From the NCBI GenBank assembly GCA_024398135.1, contig CP073750.1, positions 62,001 to 126,000 on the forward strand: a DNA stretch of 64,000 bases. Reading direction: 5' to 3'. The notes under the pieces are model-generated. The model made no database searches. It saw nothing but the letters and a program-made list of their open reading frames with translations, and had not been told where the DNA came from. The DNA comes from a bacterium SCSIO 12643. Lineage in GTDB: Bacteria; Bacteroidota; Bacteroidia; Flavobacteriales_G; Salibacteraceae. Shown here piece after piece: positions 16,161 to 24,656 of this stretch (the first letter of the stretch is position 1; each line of letters starts with the position of its first letter). A program made the position numbers and the translations under genes.

Positions 16161-18388
16161 TATTTCTTTGCCTTCTGTTTTTCATCCGGAAAATCTCCAT
16201 GATTTTCAAATCTGATATTCAATGTATCTAAATCTCCACGCATGGATTCAATGTTCTGATGGGTTCTATCTAACTGCTCCAGATTCAACTCCTTTATTGG
16301 AGCCAGAGCCGCATCTATACGATCCAATGTTTCATTTATGGATTCCAGACTTCTAACCAATTTTTTGTGATCATTCTTAACTACAATTGTTGTTGGAGCC
16401 GGCTCTTTTTTCTTCTCTTCTCCCCATGAACTTATGGCAAAATCCGTATGACTATACCAATTATCCAAATTCATCATCCAATGCGGTTTTTCAGGATTTA
16501 TATTTCCGGCTTCAATAGGTCTGGCGATATAAGCCAATGTAACTAAAACACTCAAAAACCAAACAATCACAAAACCAAATGAAGTATCCGAATTCATGTC
16601 GGTATCCTTTTTATCATGATACCAAAACCACAAGAACAAAATGGCAATAATCAATGCATATAGGAGCATATAAACTCCGACTCTCTGAGCGTCTTTCAGA
16701 TAAACATGGAATATGATTTGTGCCTTTTCATAACGCTCTCTGTACTCCAGATTTTTATGTCTGGAATACAATTCGAATACTTTTAAACTCTTCCCAATAT
16801 CCACCTCATCACCAAGATCAATATTCTCGAATTCATAGATTTCCGATAATTGTGTTTTTACTTTATCGGTCTTTTCTTTTCTAAGTATTTTATAATTCCA
16901 TGAGGATAAATTTGAGTTATCTGACTGTTTGTACAAACTATCCATTCTTAAAATAAACTCAGACAACACCAGTACACTGTCTATTTTTTCCAATCTCTGT
17001 TTATAAAAATTCAATGTCTTGGTGTAATAGTTTATGGGGTGGTAATAATTCTCAAATTTGGAAAACTGCTCCTCAGGAATCTTACCTTTTAACGCATTAA
17101 TCGATATTAGGGTATTGTCAATAATTTCACTGTGGATGTACTGGTAATTTGCATTATAGAACTTGTTCAAGCTTTTTTGATCCTCTAATTTTAAATTCGA
17201 ATTATAGTTTCTAAAGAAAAAAGTCCGAACATTATAATCTGCCTTTAATTTTATCCAGGATTGAATATCAATTGTGCCTTCCTGAGACAATAAAGAATCC
17301 GTGTAGTTTCCTTTCGACAAACCTTTTGAAACGTACGCCCATTTATGATTGTCCTTTATCAACTCGTTAATGTTGTGCACATCCGTGCCATCTATCGCCT
17401 CAGTTTTTCGATCCGATGTCCTCAAATATTTATACGCTACTAATGGATTAATTTTATTCTTAGAAATCATGGTTGAAGCTTCTTTACGCTCCAGGAAATA
17501 GTTTTTGTTACTATGTAGCATCAAAGCTCCATGAAAAGCCAGTAAAATTACCAATACAGTACCTACCAAAATAAGATTAATCCATAAGGGATGATTTCTT
17601 TTATCGACTTGAAACAATCTTACTCCCAGAGCTAATACGCCAACGAGAACGATTAGAATCCCACCAAAGGCTACCCAATAATTGTAATTAACAGCTGGAA
17701 ACCCTCCTAACAAAAATGGGATCACTAAAAGTCCAACAGCTAAATCTTTATAATCATTTTCAACCCTATCCTCTCGTATTCGGTAAAAAGCAAACAAGCT
17801 TACAAAAGCATAAATAACTCCTACTCCAACCGCTTCATAAATGAAATCGGTTTTATAGTTCGCCCAGGGTTCTATAAAACTGACTACTCCAATGCCCAAA
17901 ACGACATCTAATGAGAAAATAACGGTATTGACTTTAAGTAACTTTGCTCCGGACTCCGGATAAAACAACCAGGAAACCAATAACAATTCGGTAATTGCTA
18001 TGAGTAAATAAAACCAAATGGTAAACTCAAAAAAATTGAACCATGAATAAGAGGAATGAACAAAAAACGGATCTGCTATAAAACCTAAAATTGGAAGTAA
18101 CTTTAACCCCAAACATAGAATAAAAGCACTGCTTTTATAGCTAGATTCAGAGCGACTTCCTTCATACTGCTCTATCCCCCAAATCCACCAATAGGAAGTG
18201 ATTAAAAATATGATGGATAAAAAGAATACTATTGAGAAAATCCTCAAAGCACTGTAACTTCCTAATTCAGCTACGTCCCCTAGAATTTCTAATAAATTTG
18301 GAAATAATTGGGTAAAACCTCCCCATCCCAGAAGTAACCCAATAAAACCATTGAACAGTAATCCTTTTATTTCATTTAATTTTTCCAC
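16160..18388 (-). CDS. Large multi-spanning membrane protein with periplasmic helical domain, function unknown
   Basis: 742 residues from a GTG at 18388, 15 bases after the metallophosphoesterase stop. About eight hydrophobic helices fill residues 10-290. A charged, helix-rich soluble stretch follows (about 300-565), then two more membrane helices (about 570-635), and a C-terminal tail with a heptad-like coiled coil (about 680-735). I recognise no domain. The layout resembles a membrane scaffold with a large loop rather than a classical transporter. It sits in the middle of an operon with an envelope phosphoesterase and two exported proteins. Confidence 0.72.
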   Translation of the reverse strand: MEKLNEIKGLLFNGFIGLLLGWGGFTQLFPNLLEILGDVAELGSYSALRIFSIVFFLSIIFLITSYWWIWGIEQYEGSRSESSYKSSAFILCLGLKLLPILGFIADPFFVHSSYSWFNFFEFTIWFYLLIAITELLLVSWLFYPESGAKLLKVNTVIFSLDVVLGIGVVSFIEPWANYKTDFIYEAVGVGVIYAFVSLFAFYRIREDRVENDYKDLAVGLLVIPFLLGGFPAVNYNYWVAFGGILIVLVGVLALGVRLFQVDKRNHPLWINLILVGTVLVILLAFHGALMLHSNKNYFLERKEASTMISKNKINPLVAYKYLRTSDRKTEAIDGTDVHNINELIKDNHKWAYVSKGLSKGNYTDSLLSQEGTIDIQSWIKLKADYNVRTFFFRNYNSNLKLEDQKSLNKFYNANYQYIHSEIIDNTLISINALKGKIPEEQFSKFENYYHPINYYTKTLNFYKQRLEKIDSVLVLSEFILRMDSLYKQSDNSNLSSWNYKILRKEKTDKVKTQLSEIYEFENIDLGDEVDIGKSLKVFELYSRHKNLEYRERYEKAQIIFHVYLKDAQRVGVYMLLYALIIAILFLWFWYHDKKDTDMNSDTSFGFVIVWFLSVLVTLAYIARPIEAGNINPEKPHWMMNLDNWYSHTDFAISSWGEEKKKEPAPTTIVVKNDHKKLVRSLESINETLDRIDAALAPIKELNLEQLDRTHQNIESMRGDLDTLNIRFENHGDFPDEKQKAKK

Positions 18389-18403
18389 CTTATATCATAT
18401 AGT

Positions 18404-19498
18404 CTATGGCCAGGTCAGGTCGAACGTATCTAAAGCCATAGTTGGTGTCGTTTGTGGTCCATAATCCACTGGAGTAGGAACCACACGACCATGAGATATG
18501 GCTCTTACTGTTCCATCTGACATCACCTGTACTTCTGTAAACCCAAAGTGATTGCCACTATCCAATGTCGTTCCCCCATTTCCGGCAATGATTTGCCAAC
18601 TTGGAGATGTGGTTGGTTGTCCGGCCCAAAACAAATGCTCATGTGCCGAAAGCATCGCTTCACAATGATGGGTATTCATACTTTGCCAAATATCATGTAC
18701 CTGATTGGTATCAAATCCCAATCCCGGATCTGAAGTATCACCTGTAGCAATCCCATTTGCATCATATGCAGGTTTATGTCCTAACAGGAATATATGTCCA
18801 TTTGGATTAGAAGCTCTCCACGTTGAAATATCATTAGTAATCCAATTTACCGGAACTTTTCCCGGTTCATCATAGGTATCTGTATTCATTAATACAAAGT
18901 GATCTCCCTTATGATTGATCGAATAGGTTAACTGACTCTCATTATAGATCAAACTATCCGGGCCTCCTATTCCCGGACCATTATTGCCTACAATAAAATC
19001 AGACATTAATCGCAACCAAATTTCGTTAGCATATTGATTTGGTACTTCATTGTAATATGGTGGCTCAGAATATAAAAATTCATGATTTCCCGGAATAGCT
19101 ACCATTTTGATCGTACTACTTGAAATGGCATGTTGATTATACAATTGTTTCCAGGCGGTTAATTGATCCACCAATTTATTGGTATCAATATTTTCAGCCA
19201 GAACCAAATCTCCAACAAAAAAGAAATAATCTGGTGTATGTGTGAGGTTTATCGCATCATCAAACGTAGCATTTAACTGAACAATATTGGTATGCGCTGC
19301 GTTGTAAAATGCAGATGAATCCCATGCCGGTTTGTTGTCGTGCCAGGAAATCCGGTTACACCCCATCACAATAAAAGAATAATCAATTGTTGGAGCGGCT
19401 GGCTGTTTTTCTTTAGATTCGGTGGTATTTTCCGTGGTATTACATCCGTATAAGATAGTTCCTAAAATCAGTAGATATATTGACGTAGCTTGTTTCAT
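18404..19498 (-). CDS. Calcineurin-like metallophosphoesterase lipoprotein
   Basis: 364 residues with lipobox LYGC (Cys19), so a lipid-anchored envelope enzyme. Metallophosphoesterase motifs appear in order: GDLVL (near 97), GNHEF (near 137), GHKPAYD (near 240) and SAHEHLFW (near 285). The usual first motif D-x-H is replaced by MGCNR, a variant I believe occurs in some Bacteroidota members, so the metal centre may differ. Expected chemistry is hydrolysis of phosphate mono- or diesters. It is the first gene of an operon running to 14617 and has one of four copies of a conserved promoter element 89 bases upstream. Confidence 0.85.
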   Translation of the reverse strand: MKQATSIYLLILGTILYGCNTTENTTESKEKQPAAPTIDYSFIVMGCNRISWHDNKPAWDSSAFYNAAHTNIVQLNATFDDAINLTHTPDYFFFVGDLVLAENIDTNKLVDQLTAWKQLYNQHAISSSTIKMVAIPGNHEFLYSEPPYYNEVPNQYANEIWLRLMSDFIVGNNGPGIGGPDSLIYNESQLTYSINHKGDHFVLMNTDTYDEPGKVPVNWITNDISTWRASNPNGHIFLLGHKPAYDANGIATGDTSDPGLGFDTNQVHDIWQSMNTHHCEAMLSAHEHLFWAGQPTTSPSWQIIAGNGGTTLDSGNHFGFTEVQVMSDGTVRAISHGRVVPTPVDYGPQTTPTMALDTFDLTWP

Positions 19499-19586
19499 AA
19501 AATATAGTATAGTATTTAAGATATTCTGCAGGTAGGTTAGCTCGAACTAGTAGGACAGAAAATTACAAAGTCAAAACCTGATTTGG

Positions 19587-19608
19587 TATCCGTATAAATA
19601 CGTATTTT
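19587..19608 (-). promoter_or_regulatory. Conserved palindromic promoter element, copy 1
   Basis: The plus strand reads ATCCGTATAAATACGTATTT in its core and contains the perfect palindrome AAATACGTATTT. It lies 89 bases before the ATG of the metallophosphoesterase gene. Nearly the same 22 bases recur at 21826, 24500 and 28824, always upstream of a minus-strand gene and in the same orientation. A TGACTTTG sequence resembling a -7 box follows about 15 bases downstream. It is likely a regulator binding site. Confidence 0.65.
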
Positions 19609-19640
19609 ATGATTAGGAGAATTTTACCTGTTGACATAAA

Positions 19641-19667
19641 AAAGCCATCCCAACAATTGGAATGGCT
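19641..19667 (-). terminator. Intrinsic terminator after the low-complexity protein gene
   Basis: Stem AGCCATTCCAA/TTGGGATGGCT (one G-U pair) with a 3-base loop is followed on the minus strand by a run of T. It lies 25 bases beyond the stop codon at 19692. Confidence 0.8.
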
Positions 19668-19691
19668 CGATCTATTTTTTAGAATTCTATT

Positions 19692-20771
19692 TTATCTTTT
19701 CTTACCTCCTCGGCCTCCACCTCCAGCAGGTCTTGCAGCAGGTTTAGCCGCAGGTTTTTGACTTGGTTGGCTTGCTGGTTTTGCTGGTTTTTGTTGAGCA
19801 GGCTGACTTTGCTGCTTTTGTGCAGGTTGTTTTGCGGGTTGCTGAGAAGGCTGCTTTGCAGGTTGTTTAGACTGTTTATTTTGTTGATTATTCGCAGGCT
19901 TTTGTTGCGGTACATTGACTTTACCATCTTTTACATTGCTTTTCTTACCTTGCTTCTCTGCCTCCGTTTTCCAATCTTTTTGTACAGGTTTTCCTGTTGA
20001 AGGTGCGCCACTCGCTTTTTTATTGGCACCACTCTGCTTTAAATCCTGACGGTTTTTTGCCCCATCATTTCTTTTAGCGAAAGATTTATCCGGATGTTTT
20101 GCGCCATAATCGTTTCGTCTGTTTTTGTTTTGAATATTAACAGCAGTTGTACTTCTTCTAACGGTTGTATGTCGGTAGGTATGATTCACATTTATATGAA
20201 CATGTACGTTAGTTCTATAACGGTGAGGAGGATATGGATGCCAAGGACGATAATAAGGCGGATAATACCCCCAATAATATGGAGATCTCCATGGATTATA
20301 ATATGGTCCCCAAAACCAAACATAGATTACCGGAGGGCTCACATATACAGGTTCTATGATGTAATTGCTTCCATACATGTATACATCACCAACTACCTGA
20401 ACTTGTGTTTCTCCTTTGTCATCTTTTTCTACATCAATAGTTGCAACATCCTGAAAAGTATCTTTTCCCAATACGGCTTGAATCGTGATCAGGTGTGTTT
20501 CTTTCTCTGAGTTTTCTACTACTCTTAAGTAATCCACTTCCCCATCTTCGTTTAAATCTAAATTTGAGATTTGTGTTTCCGGATCATTGAGTCTTTTTTC
20601 AAAGTCTTCCAAATCCTTGGATTCCCCAAATACGGAAGCTACCGCTTCTAAATCCAGATTATCGCTTATATCACTACTCGTTGCTTCCACCGTGGTCACA
20701 TCCTGAGCGTGGAGAATTCCTCCAAATAAAAATGCCCCCAGAATTAATATTATATTGAATTTCATTTTCAT
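19692..20771 (-). CDS. Secreted low-complexity protein (EF-hand-like loop, Tyr/Pro/His centre, Lys/Pro/Gln tail)
   Basis: 359 residues with a signal peptide ending at HAQ (residue 23). An acidic first domain contains DLNEDGEVDY, resembling a calcium loop (about 73-84), followed by beta-rich text. The centre (about 150-215) is dominated by Tyr, Pro, Trp and His. The last ~135 residues are basic low-complexity sequence with repeated KPAQ/QPAKQP units ending in a Gly/Arg-rich patch. Frame and composition are continuous, so no frameshift is suspected despite the repeats. Such tails may bind polyanions such as eDNA, polysaccharide or nucleic acid, but that is inference. The gene has its own promoter and terminator. 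Confidence 0.75.
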   Translation of the reverse strand: MKMKFNIILILGAFLFGGILHAQDVTTVEATSSDISDNLDLEAVASVFGESKDLEDFEKRLNDPETQISNLDLNEDGEVDYLRVVENSEKETHLITIQAVLGKDTFQDVATIDVEKDDKGETQVQVVGDVYMYGSNYIIEPVYVSPPVIYVWFWGPYYNPWRSPYYWGYYPPYYRPWHPYPPHRYRTNVHVHINVNHTYRHTTVRRSTTAVNIQNKNRRNDYGAKHPDKSFAKRNDGAKNRQDLKQSGANKKASGAPSTGKPVQKDWKTEAEKQGKKSNVKDGKVNVPQQKPANNQQNKQSKQPAKQPSQQPAKQPAQKQQSQPAQQKPAKPASQPSQKPAAKPAARPAGGGGRGGKKR

Positions 20772-20794
20772 ATCATCCTCTTTTGTATGAAAAC

Positions 20795-20825
20795 CAAAAA
20801 TAGTTTCTTTAAATCATGCGTCCAA
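20795..20825 (-). promoter_or_regulatory. Bacteroidota promoter (TTG-N20-TATTTTTG) of the low-complexity protein gene
   Basis: On the minus strand, TTG (20825-20823) is followed after 20 bases by TATTTTTG (20802-20795), a good match to the -33/-7 consensus. The predicted transcript start is near 20788, and a short AGAGGA element precedes the ATG at 20771. Confidence 0.65.
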
Positions 20826-20886
20826 TATTATGGGCATATGATAAGATTGATTTTCATCATACTATTTGGATATACGATAATTCAGG

Positions 20887-21777
20887 TTAGGAAGTCCTTT
20901 TGATCGCCATTTCAAATGTTTTCCGCAATCTTTTATTGATCACTTTTTGCGGAGGCGTACTGCGACCATAATATAACTGTGCAAAATCTTCTATATCATT
21001 ATATGCTACGATGATTTCCTGATTTTCATTTTCGTAAACTAAAAGTTTCTGACAAAATGCATCTAAACCTAATTTCGGACTATCATGCATCGCTTTGCCT
21101 CCAGGTCCTGGACCACCAAACAATAAAAGGGTTAATGGCTTAAGTTCAATTCCATACGGTACGGCATCTTTTTGATAATCGATCTCGCCAAACCAACGTG
21201 TATCTCCCTGAATTCCTATTATTTCTTTTAACCTCAAGATGGTTGAATCAAATCCGAAATCTGATTTCAAGAATGTAATTCCGTAGTTTTGGTCTACTTC
21301 TTTAAGGGAGGTCCTTGATTTTAAATCATCCGGAAATTCTGAGAGTAAACCATTTAAACGCTCATCGTATTCCTCTAGATCAGATTTCGAAACATTATGT
21401 CGTCTCGCAATAAAATCAGCTGACGTATAAGCTATGCTTACTTTTTGCGTATCCGGCTCTGAATAACACAATACCTTTAATGGCAAATCCAATGCTATCA
21501 AAGGGTTTTCCTGAATCAAACTACTATTCAATTGCGGATCATTAAAAAATGTCACAATCGATGGCGGTGTATAAACGTCTACCTGAGCAGCCAGTCTGGA
21601 ATGATCAATGGCCATCCAAAAATTTGTAGCTCCTTCCTGCTGCTTCAATTCATTTTGTATCGCATCAACTTTACTATAAATATCTTCTTTGATTTCAGGT
21701 GACTGGCATCCTATCAGGGTTAAAATACTTAATACAATAACGCCCCATGAAAGGTTAAAATTCCTAATTAACTGCAT
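20887..21777 (-). CDS. Lipoprotein with two DUF302 domains
   Basis: 296 residues with lipobox LIGC (Cys24). Two DUF302 domains lie in tandem. The first, about residues 70-150, contains NPLIALDLPLKVL and ends FIARRHNV. The second, about 190-275, contains the stretch LKPLTLLLFGGPGPGGKAMH and then LGLDAFCQKLLVY. DUF302 proteins are small dimeric beta-alpha proteins of uncertain role; here two copies on one lipid-anchored chain would form an internal dimer. A copy of the conserved promoter element lies 49 bases upstream of the ATG, so the gene probably belongs to the same regulon as the metallophosphoesterase, sulfatase and nuclease. Confidence 0.82.
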   Translation of the reverse strand: MQLIRNFNLSWGVIVLSILTLIGCQSPEIKEDIYSKVDAIQNELKQQEGATNFWMAIDHSRLAAQVDVYTPPSIVTFFNDPQLNSSLIQENPLIALDLPLKVLCYSEPDTQKVSIAYTSADFIARRHNVSKSDLEEYDERLNGLLSEFPDDLKSRTSLKEVDQNYGITFLKSDFGFDSTILRLKEIIGIQGDTRWFGEIDYQKDAVPYGIELKPLTLLLFGGPGPGGKAMHDSPKLGLDAFCQKLLVYENENQEIIVAYNDIEDFAQLYYGRSTPPQKVINKRLRKTFEMAIKRTS

Positions 21778-21825
21778 AGTATCATTTTAATTCCTTGAAA
21801 ATTAAAACAATTTCTAACAAATTGA

Positions 21826-21847
21826 TATCCGTGTAAATACGTATTTT
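21826..21847 (-). promoter_or_regulatory. Conserved palindromic promoter element, copy 2
   Basis: The core on the plus strand reads ATCCGTGTAAATACGTATTT, one base different from copy 1, and contains AAATACGTATTT. It lies 49 bases before the DUF302 lipoprotein ATG and ends six bases short of the TfoX-N stop codon. Confidence 0.65.
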
Positions 21848-21852
21848 CCCGA

Positions 21853-22218
21853 TTACTTTTTAGACTTCTTTTTGCTCGATTTTGCAAACGGATTGAATGC
21901 CAAACAAAGGTCTACCCAATAATGTAAATCTTCATCCAAATCAAATCCTTCAGGCTTTACGAATACATATCCCTTCATGGGTCTACCGGTAAAATCCATA
22001 GCCAAACATTCTGGCTTTTTTAGTTCTTTTTGATCTGCATCTCCAATCCTGGCCATAAGTAGATCATCACCACTTTTCTTGTCTTTTAAAACACCACACA
22101 ACATTTTATCATCTACCATAAAACATAGTCCTCCCATCATTCTCAATTCTCTGAATGCTGTACCAGTTTCTTTTAAATACATCCTGATTCGATCTGCTAA
22201 AAATTCATCGTAAGCCAT
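21853..22218 (-). CDS. TfoX N-terminal domain protein
   Basis: 121 residues matching the TfoX/Sxy N-terminal domain along its whole length: helix 1, the RMMGGLCFMVDDKMLCGV beta strands and the MKGYVFVKPEGF segment. A Lys/Ser-rich tail (KSSKKKSKK) follows. The competence regulator TfoX of gamma-proteobacteria has an extra C-terminal domain that is missing here. Stand-alone proteins of this type are common, without a settled function. It starts three bases after the preceding lipoprotein gene, so the two are co-translated. Confidence 0.85.
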   Translation of the reverse strand: MAYDEFLADRIRMYLKETGTAFRELRMMGGLCFMVDDKMLCGVLKDKKSGDDLLMARIGDADQKELKKPECLAMDFTGRPMKGYVFVKPEGFDLDEDLHYWVDLCLAFNPFAKSSKKKSKK

Positions 22219-22221
22219 ATG

Positions 22222-22656
22222 TTAATCTTTATAAAGTGAAATGACACCTCCATCGGCCATCCATTTGTGATAGTATTTATGATATCGGTCTTCATATAAA
22301 TCAGATCCGTCCAGCGAATCTACTGAAACCCAATGAAAAGTTTCTACATCTACGATATCTTTTAATTCTCCTATTCCCATTAGAGTATCCGAACCATATA
22401 ATATGCAAGTATCGCAGTAAAGAGTATGCAACCATCGTACCCGTATTCTTCTTTTATTCTCTTCAGGATCCGGGCTATCTGCAGCACTTCGGTCTTCGGT
22501 CCGCAAATACACATTGTCCAAAGAGTCGATATATAACCCATCTCGAACTTCATAATAGGTTCGATCTTTACCTTGATATACATTTCTCTGATGCTCAGAA
22601 TCTGAACTGCATCGACAAAAAACAATTAAGATCAGATGTAGAATTATAATTCGCAT
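22222..22656 (-). CDS. Small lipoprotein or secreted protein, function unknown
   Basis: 144 residues. A short hydrophobic N-terminus ends in VFCRCSS, so Cys14 or Cys16 could be lipidated. The rest is rich in Asp and Tyr, with DRTYYEVRDGLYID and the ending YHKYYHKWMADGGVISLYKD; this is loosely like DKNYY-type proteins but too weak to assign. The ATG follows directly on the T-run of the sulfatase terminator, leaving no room for a Shine-Dalgarno sequence. Either it is expressed by readthrough or the start is leaderless. Confidence 0.65.
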   Translation of the reverse strand: MRIIILHLILIVFCRCSSDSEHQRNVYQGKDRTYYEVRDGLYIDSLDNVYLRTEDRSAADSPDPEENKRRIRVRWLHTLYCDTCILYGSDTLMGIGELKDIVDVETFHWVSVDSLDGSDLYEDRYHKYYHKWMADGGVISLYKD

Positions 22657-22687
22657 AAAAAAAGCAAGTCATTTACAACTTGCTTTC
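22657..22687 (-). terminator. Intrinsic terminator after the sulfatase gene, touching the next start codon
   Basis: On the minus strand AAAGCAAGT (22687-22679), a 9-base loop and ACTTGCTTT (22669-22661) are followed by further T residues that run directly into the ATG at 22656. Confidence 0.75.
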
Positions 22688-22696
22688 AAATATACC

Positions 22697-24421
22697 TTAA
22701 ATCATGTTTTCCTGAACCGGATCAGGTTGTGTAGCCCAGATATCTTCTCCGGATATTTTAGGCCAAATCACTCCATCAGGCATGGTTCCCAATTCATTCA
22801 TTATCCGTGTTAATTCCTCATGTAAAAACTGACGTTGAGGTTCCCCGCTCCCTTCTTCCCAGGCCAAATTATTCATCTCCGCTTTATCATTGACCAAATC
22901 ATACATTTCATACTGGGCTTTCTGTCCATAATGTGGATCAAAATACACAGCATATTTCCACCTTTTGCTCACAATACACCTGATATGAGAAGGTCCCATA
23001 TCCGCTGGATTTTTAGTGGTTAAATAGGTGTCATCGTATGTAAAATGTACATATTGCTGTACCTCATCTCTCGGATTTAACAAAACAGGTGTTAAATCCT
23101 TGCCTTGAAATTTCCAATGATGTTTCTCTACTCCGGCCACTGTGGCTAATGTAGGCATTAAATCAATCAAACCAGACAAAGAATCCGTTTCCAATGGTTC
23201 CGGATAAAGTTTTGGATTAGAAAAGATCATCGGAACATTCAATGTTTCACGATATACGTTATACATTTTCTGACGCTGCATTCCGTGCGCCATCCCCATA
23301 TCGCCATGATCACTAATTCTTACGATTAAAGAATCATCCGTCAAATTATTTTCATCCAGTGCCTGGAGAACTTTATTAATTTCTTTATCAACAAGTGATG
23401 TGAGATACGCATAAAACTGAATATATTTTCTGGCTTTTTCTTCAGTTTGAATTGGCCCATTTCCCTGACACATTTTTTTCCAAACCGTTTGTACGTATGG
23501 CTTTGTATCCAGACTCTCATGTAAAGAAACCGGAAGTTTGACCTTTATATGCTCAAAGTCAGCATCTTTATATCCAGCTGCTTTATAAAGTGGGGTACCA
23601 TCTTTCATAAAATTTTTGACAAACCTTCCGGAATCATCAATAAAATCCTTCGGATCTATATCATGTTCTTCAGAAGCTGCAGTTCCCGGATACGACAAAA
23701 CATCATGCGGGTTGACCAGAGACACTACTAAAAAGAAAGGTTTATCGCCATGTTTGTCTTTATAGGTCTTCAAAAACTCAAGCACACTGGCTTTTTCACG
23801 TAAAGCATCAGGAATAGAATCTTCATACCACGCACTATCTCCATCTCCATCAACAAAGCGACCATCGTTGTTAACATTGCCACCTCCGAAATTGAACATT
23901 TGCATATCATCTCCTGCATCCGGGTAATTCCAACCATTAAATCTCCACTTATTCGCAATATGTTCTGTATCCACAGGAGTCCAATACAGGTTATCTATTT
24001 TATTTTTAGGATTACGTACATTCTCCGTATTGTTTAGATATAAAGCCGGTTTAGTTAAATGCCATTTCCCCTTATACTCCACATGATATCCTGCAGCCTC
24101 CATCATTTTCCCCATGTTCTGATAATTTGAGGATAGGATATTTTGCATGGTTTGTTCTGTGGATTGAGGATCATCAAAACCCAACACTTCTTTTACTTTG
24201 TGATGTGCCGGATATGTTCCGGAAAACAAAGTCGCCCGGCTTGGGGAACATGTACAGGAATTACAATGCGCACGATTAAAAGTTAAACCGTTGGCCATTA
24301 ATCGTTTCATGGCCGGTAGTTCTTTATCCGCCCATTCCGGGTCCCAGTTTTGTATCCATGTTTGCTGATCGGTAATGATCATTATGATATTGGGTTGTTT
24401 CTTTAGCTTTTCAAATCCCAT
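22697..24421 (-). CDS. Sulfatase (formylglycine type)
   Basis: 574 residues of the alkaline phosphatase/sulfatase superfamily. The metal-binding N-terminal motif IIMIITDQQ is present, and the modification site C58-S-P-S-R with following ATLFSGTYPAHH is complete, so Cys58 should be converted to formylglycine by a maturase. It removes sulfate esters, in marine Bacteroidota usually from algal polysaccharides, although the substrate is not visible here. It has no signal peptide (MGFEKLKKQPN), odd for a polysaccharide sulfatase, and no polysaccharide-utilisation genes lie nearby. A copy of the conserved promoter element is 79 bases upstream and a hairpin terminator follows. Confidence 0.9.
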   Translation of the reverse strand: MGFEKLKKQPNIIMIITDQQTWIQNWDPEWADKELPAMKRLMANGLTFNRAHCNSCTCSPSRATLFSGTYPAHHKVKEVLGFDDPQSTEQTMQNILSSNYQNMGKMMEAAGYHVEYKGKWHLTKPALYLNNTENVRNPKNKIDNLYWTPVDTEHIANKWRFNGWNYPDAGDDMQMFNFGGGNVNNDGRFVDGDGDSAWYEDSIPDALREKASVLEFLKTYKDKHGDKPFFLVVSLVNPHDVLSYPGTAASEEHDIDPKDFIDDSGRFVKNFMKDGTPLYKAAGYKDADFEHIKVKLPVSLHESLDTKPYVQTVWKKMCQGNGPIQTEEKARKYIQFYAYLTSLVDKEINKVLQALDENNLTDDSLIVRISDHGDMGMAHGMQRQKMYNVYRETLNVPMIFSNPKLYPEPLETDSLSGLIDLMPTLATVAGVEKHHWKFQGKDLTPVLLNPRDEVQQYVHFTYDDTYLTTKNPADMGPSHIRCIVSKRWKYAVYFDPHYGQKAQYEMYDLVNDKAEMNNLAWEEGSGEPQRQFLHEELTRIMNELGTMPDGVIWPKISGEDIWATQPDPVQENMI

Positions 24422-24499
24422 TGGTAATTAATAGTTGTTAGTGAATAATTTGGATTTTTAGTATGTCCGCGAAAACTACAACTCCCAATCTATTTTCGG

Positions 24500-24521
24500 T
24501 ATCAGGGTAAATACGTATTTT
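24500..24521 (-). promoter_or_regulatory. Conserved palindromic promoter element, copy 3
   Basis: The core on the plus strand reads ATCAGGGTAAATACGTATTT and contains the same palindrome AAATACGTATTT. It lies 79 bases before the sulfatase ATG and adjoins a 28-bp perfect palindrome on its distal side. Confidence 0.6.
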
Positions 24522-24548
24522 ACAAACCCTCTAATTAGAGGGTTTGTA
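24521..24548. repeat. 28-bp perfect palindrome
   Basis: The half-site TACAAACCCTCTAA is followed immediately by its exact complement, giving a 28-bp perfect palindrome (in RNA, a 12-bp stem with a 4-base loop). No T-run follows on either strand, which argues against a normal terminator. It lies between the peptidase-like gene and the conserved element before the sulfatase. Confidence 0.7.
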
Positions 24549-24656
24549 ATTTAAAAAGCATCCTAATTTCCTATTTCACAACAGGTAATCATTATCTATT
24601 CGATGAGATCAAGTCATCAGATAAAAATAGTGGTTTTGCTTCCGTATAGAATGGAA

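Noticed and set aside
19679-19927. 82-codon minus-strand frame overlapping the Lys/Pro/Gln tail gene
   Set aside because: It is the shifted reading of the repetitive tail; the signal-peptide-bearing frame continues intact through it, so there is no frameshift.
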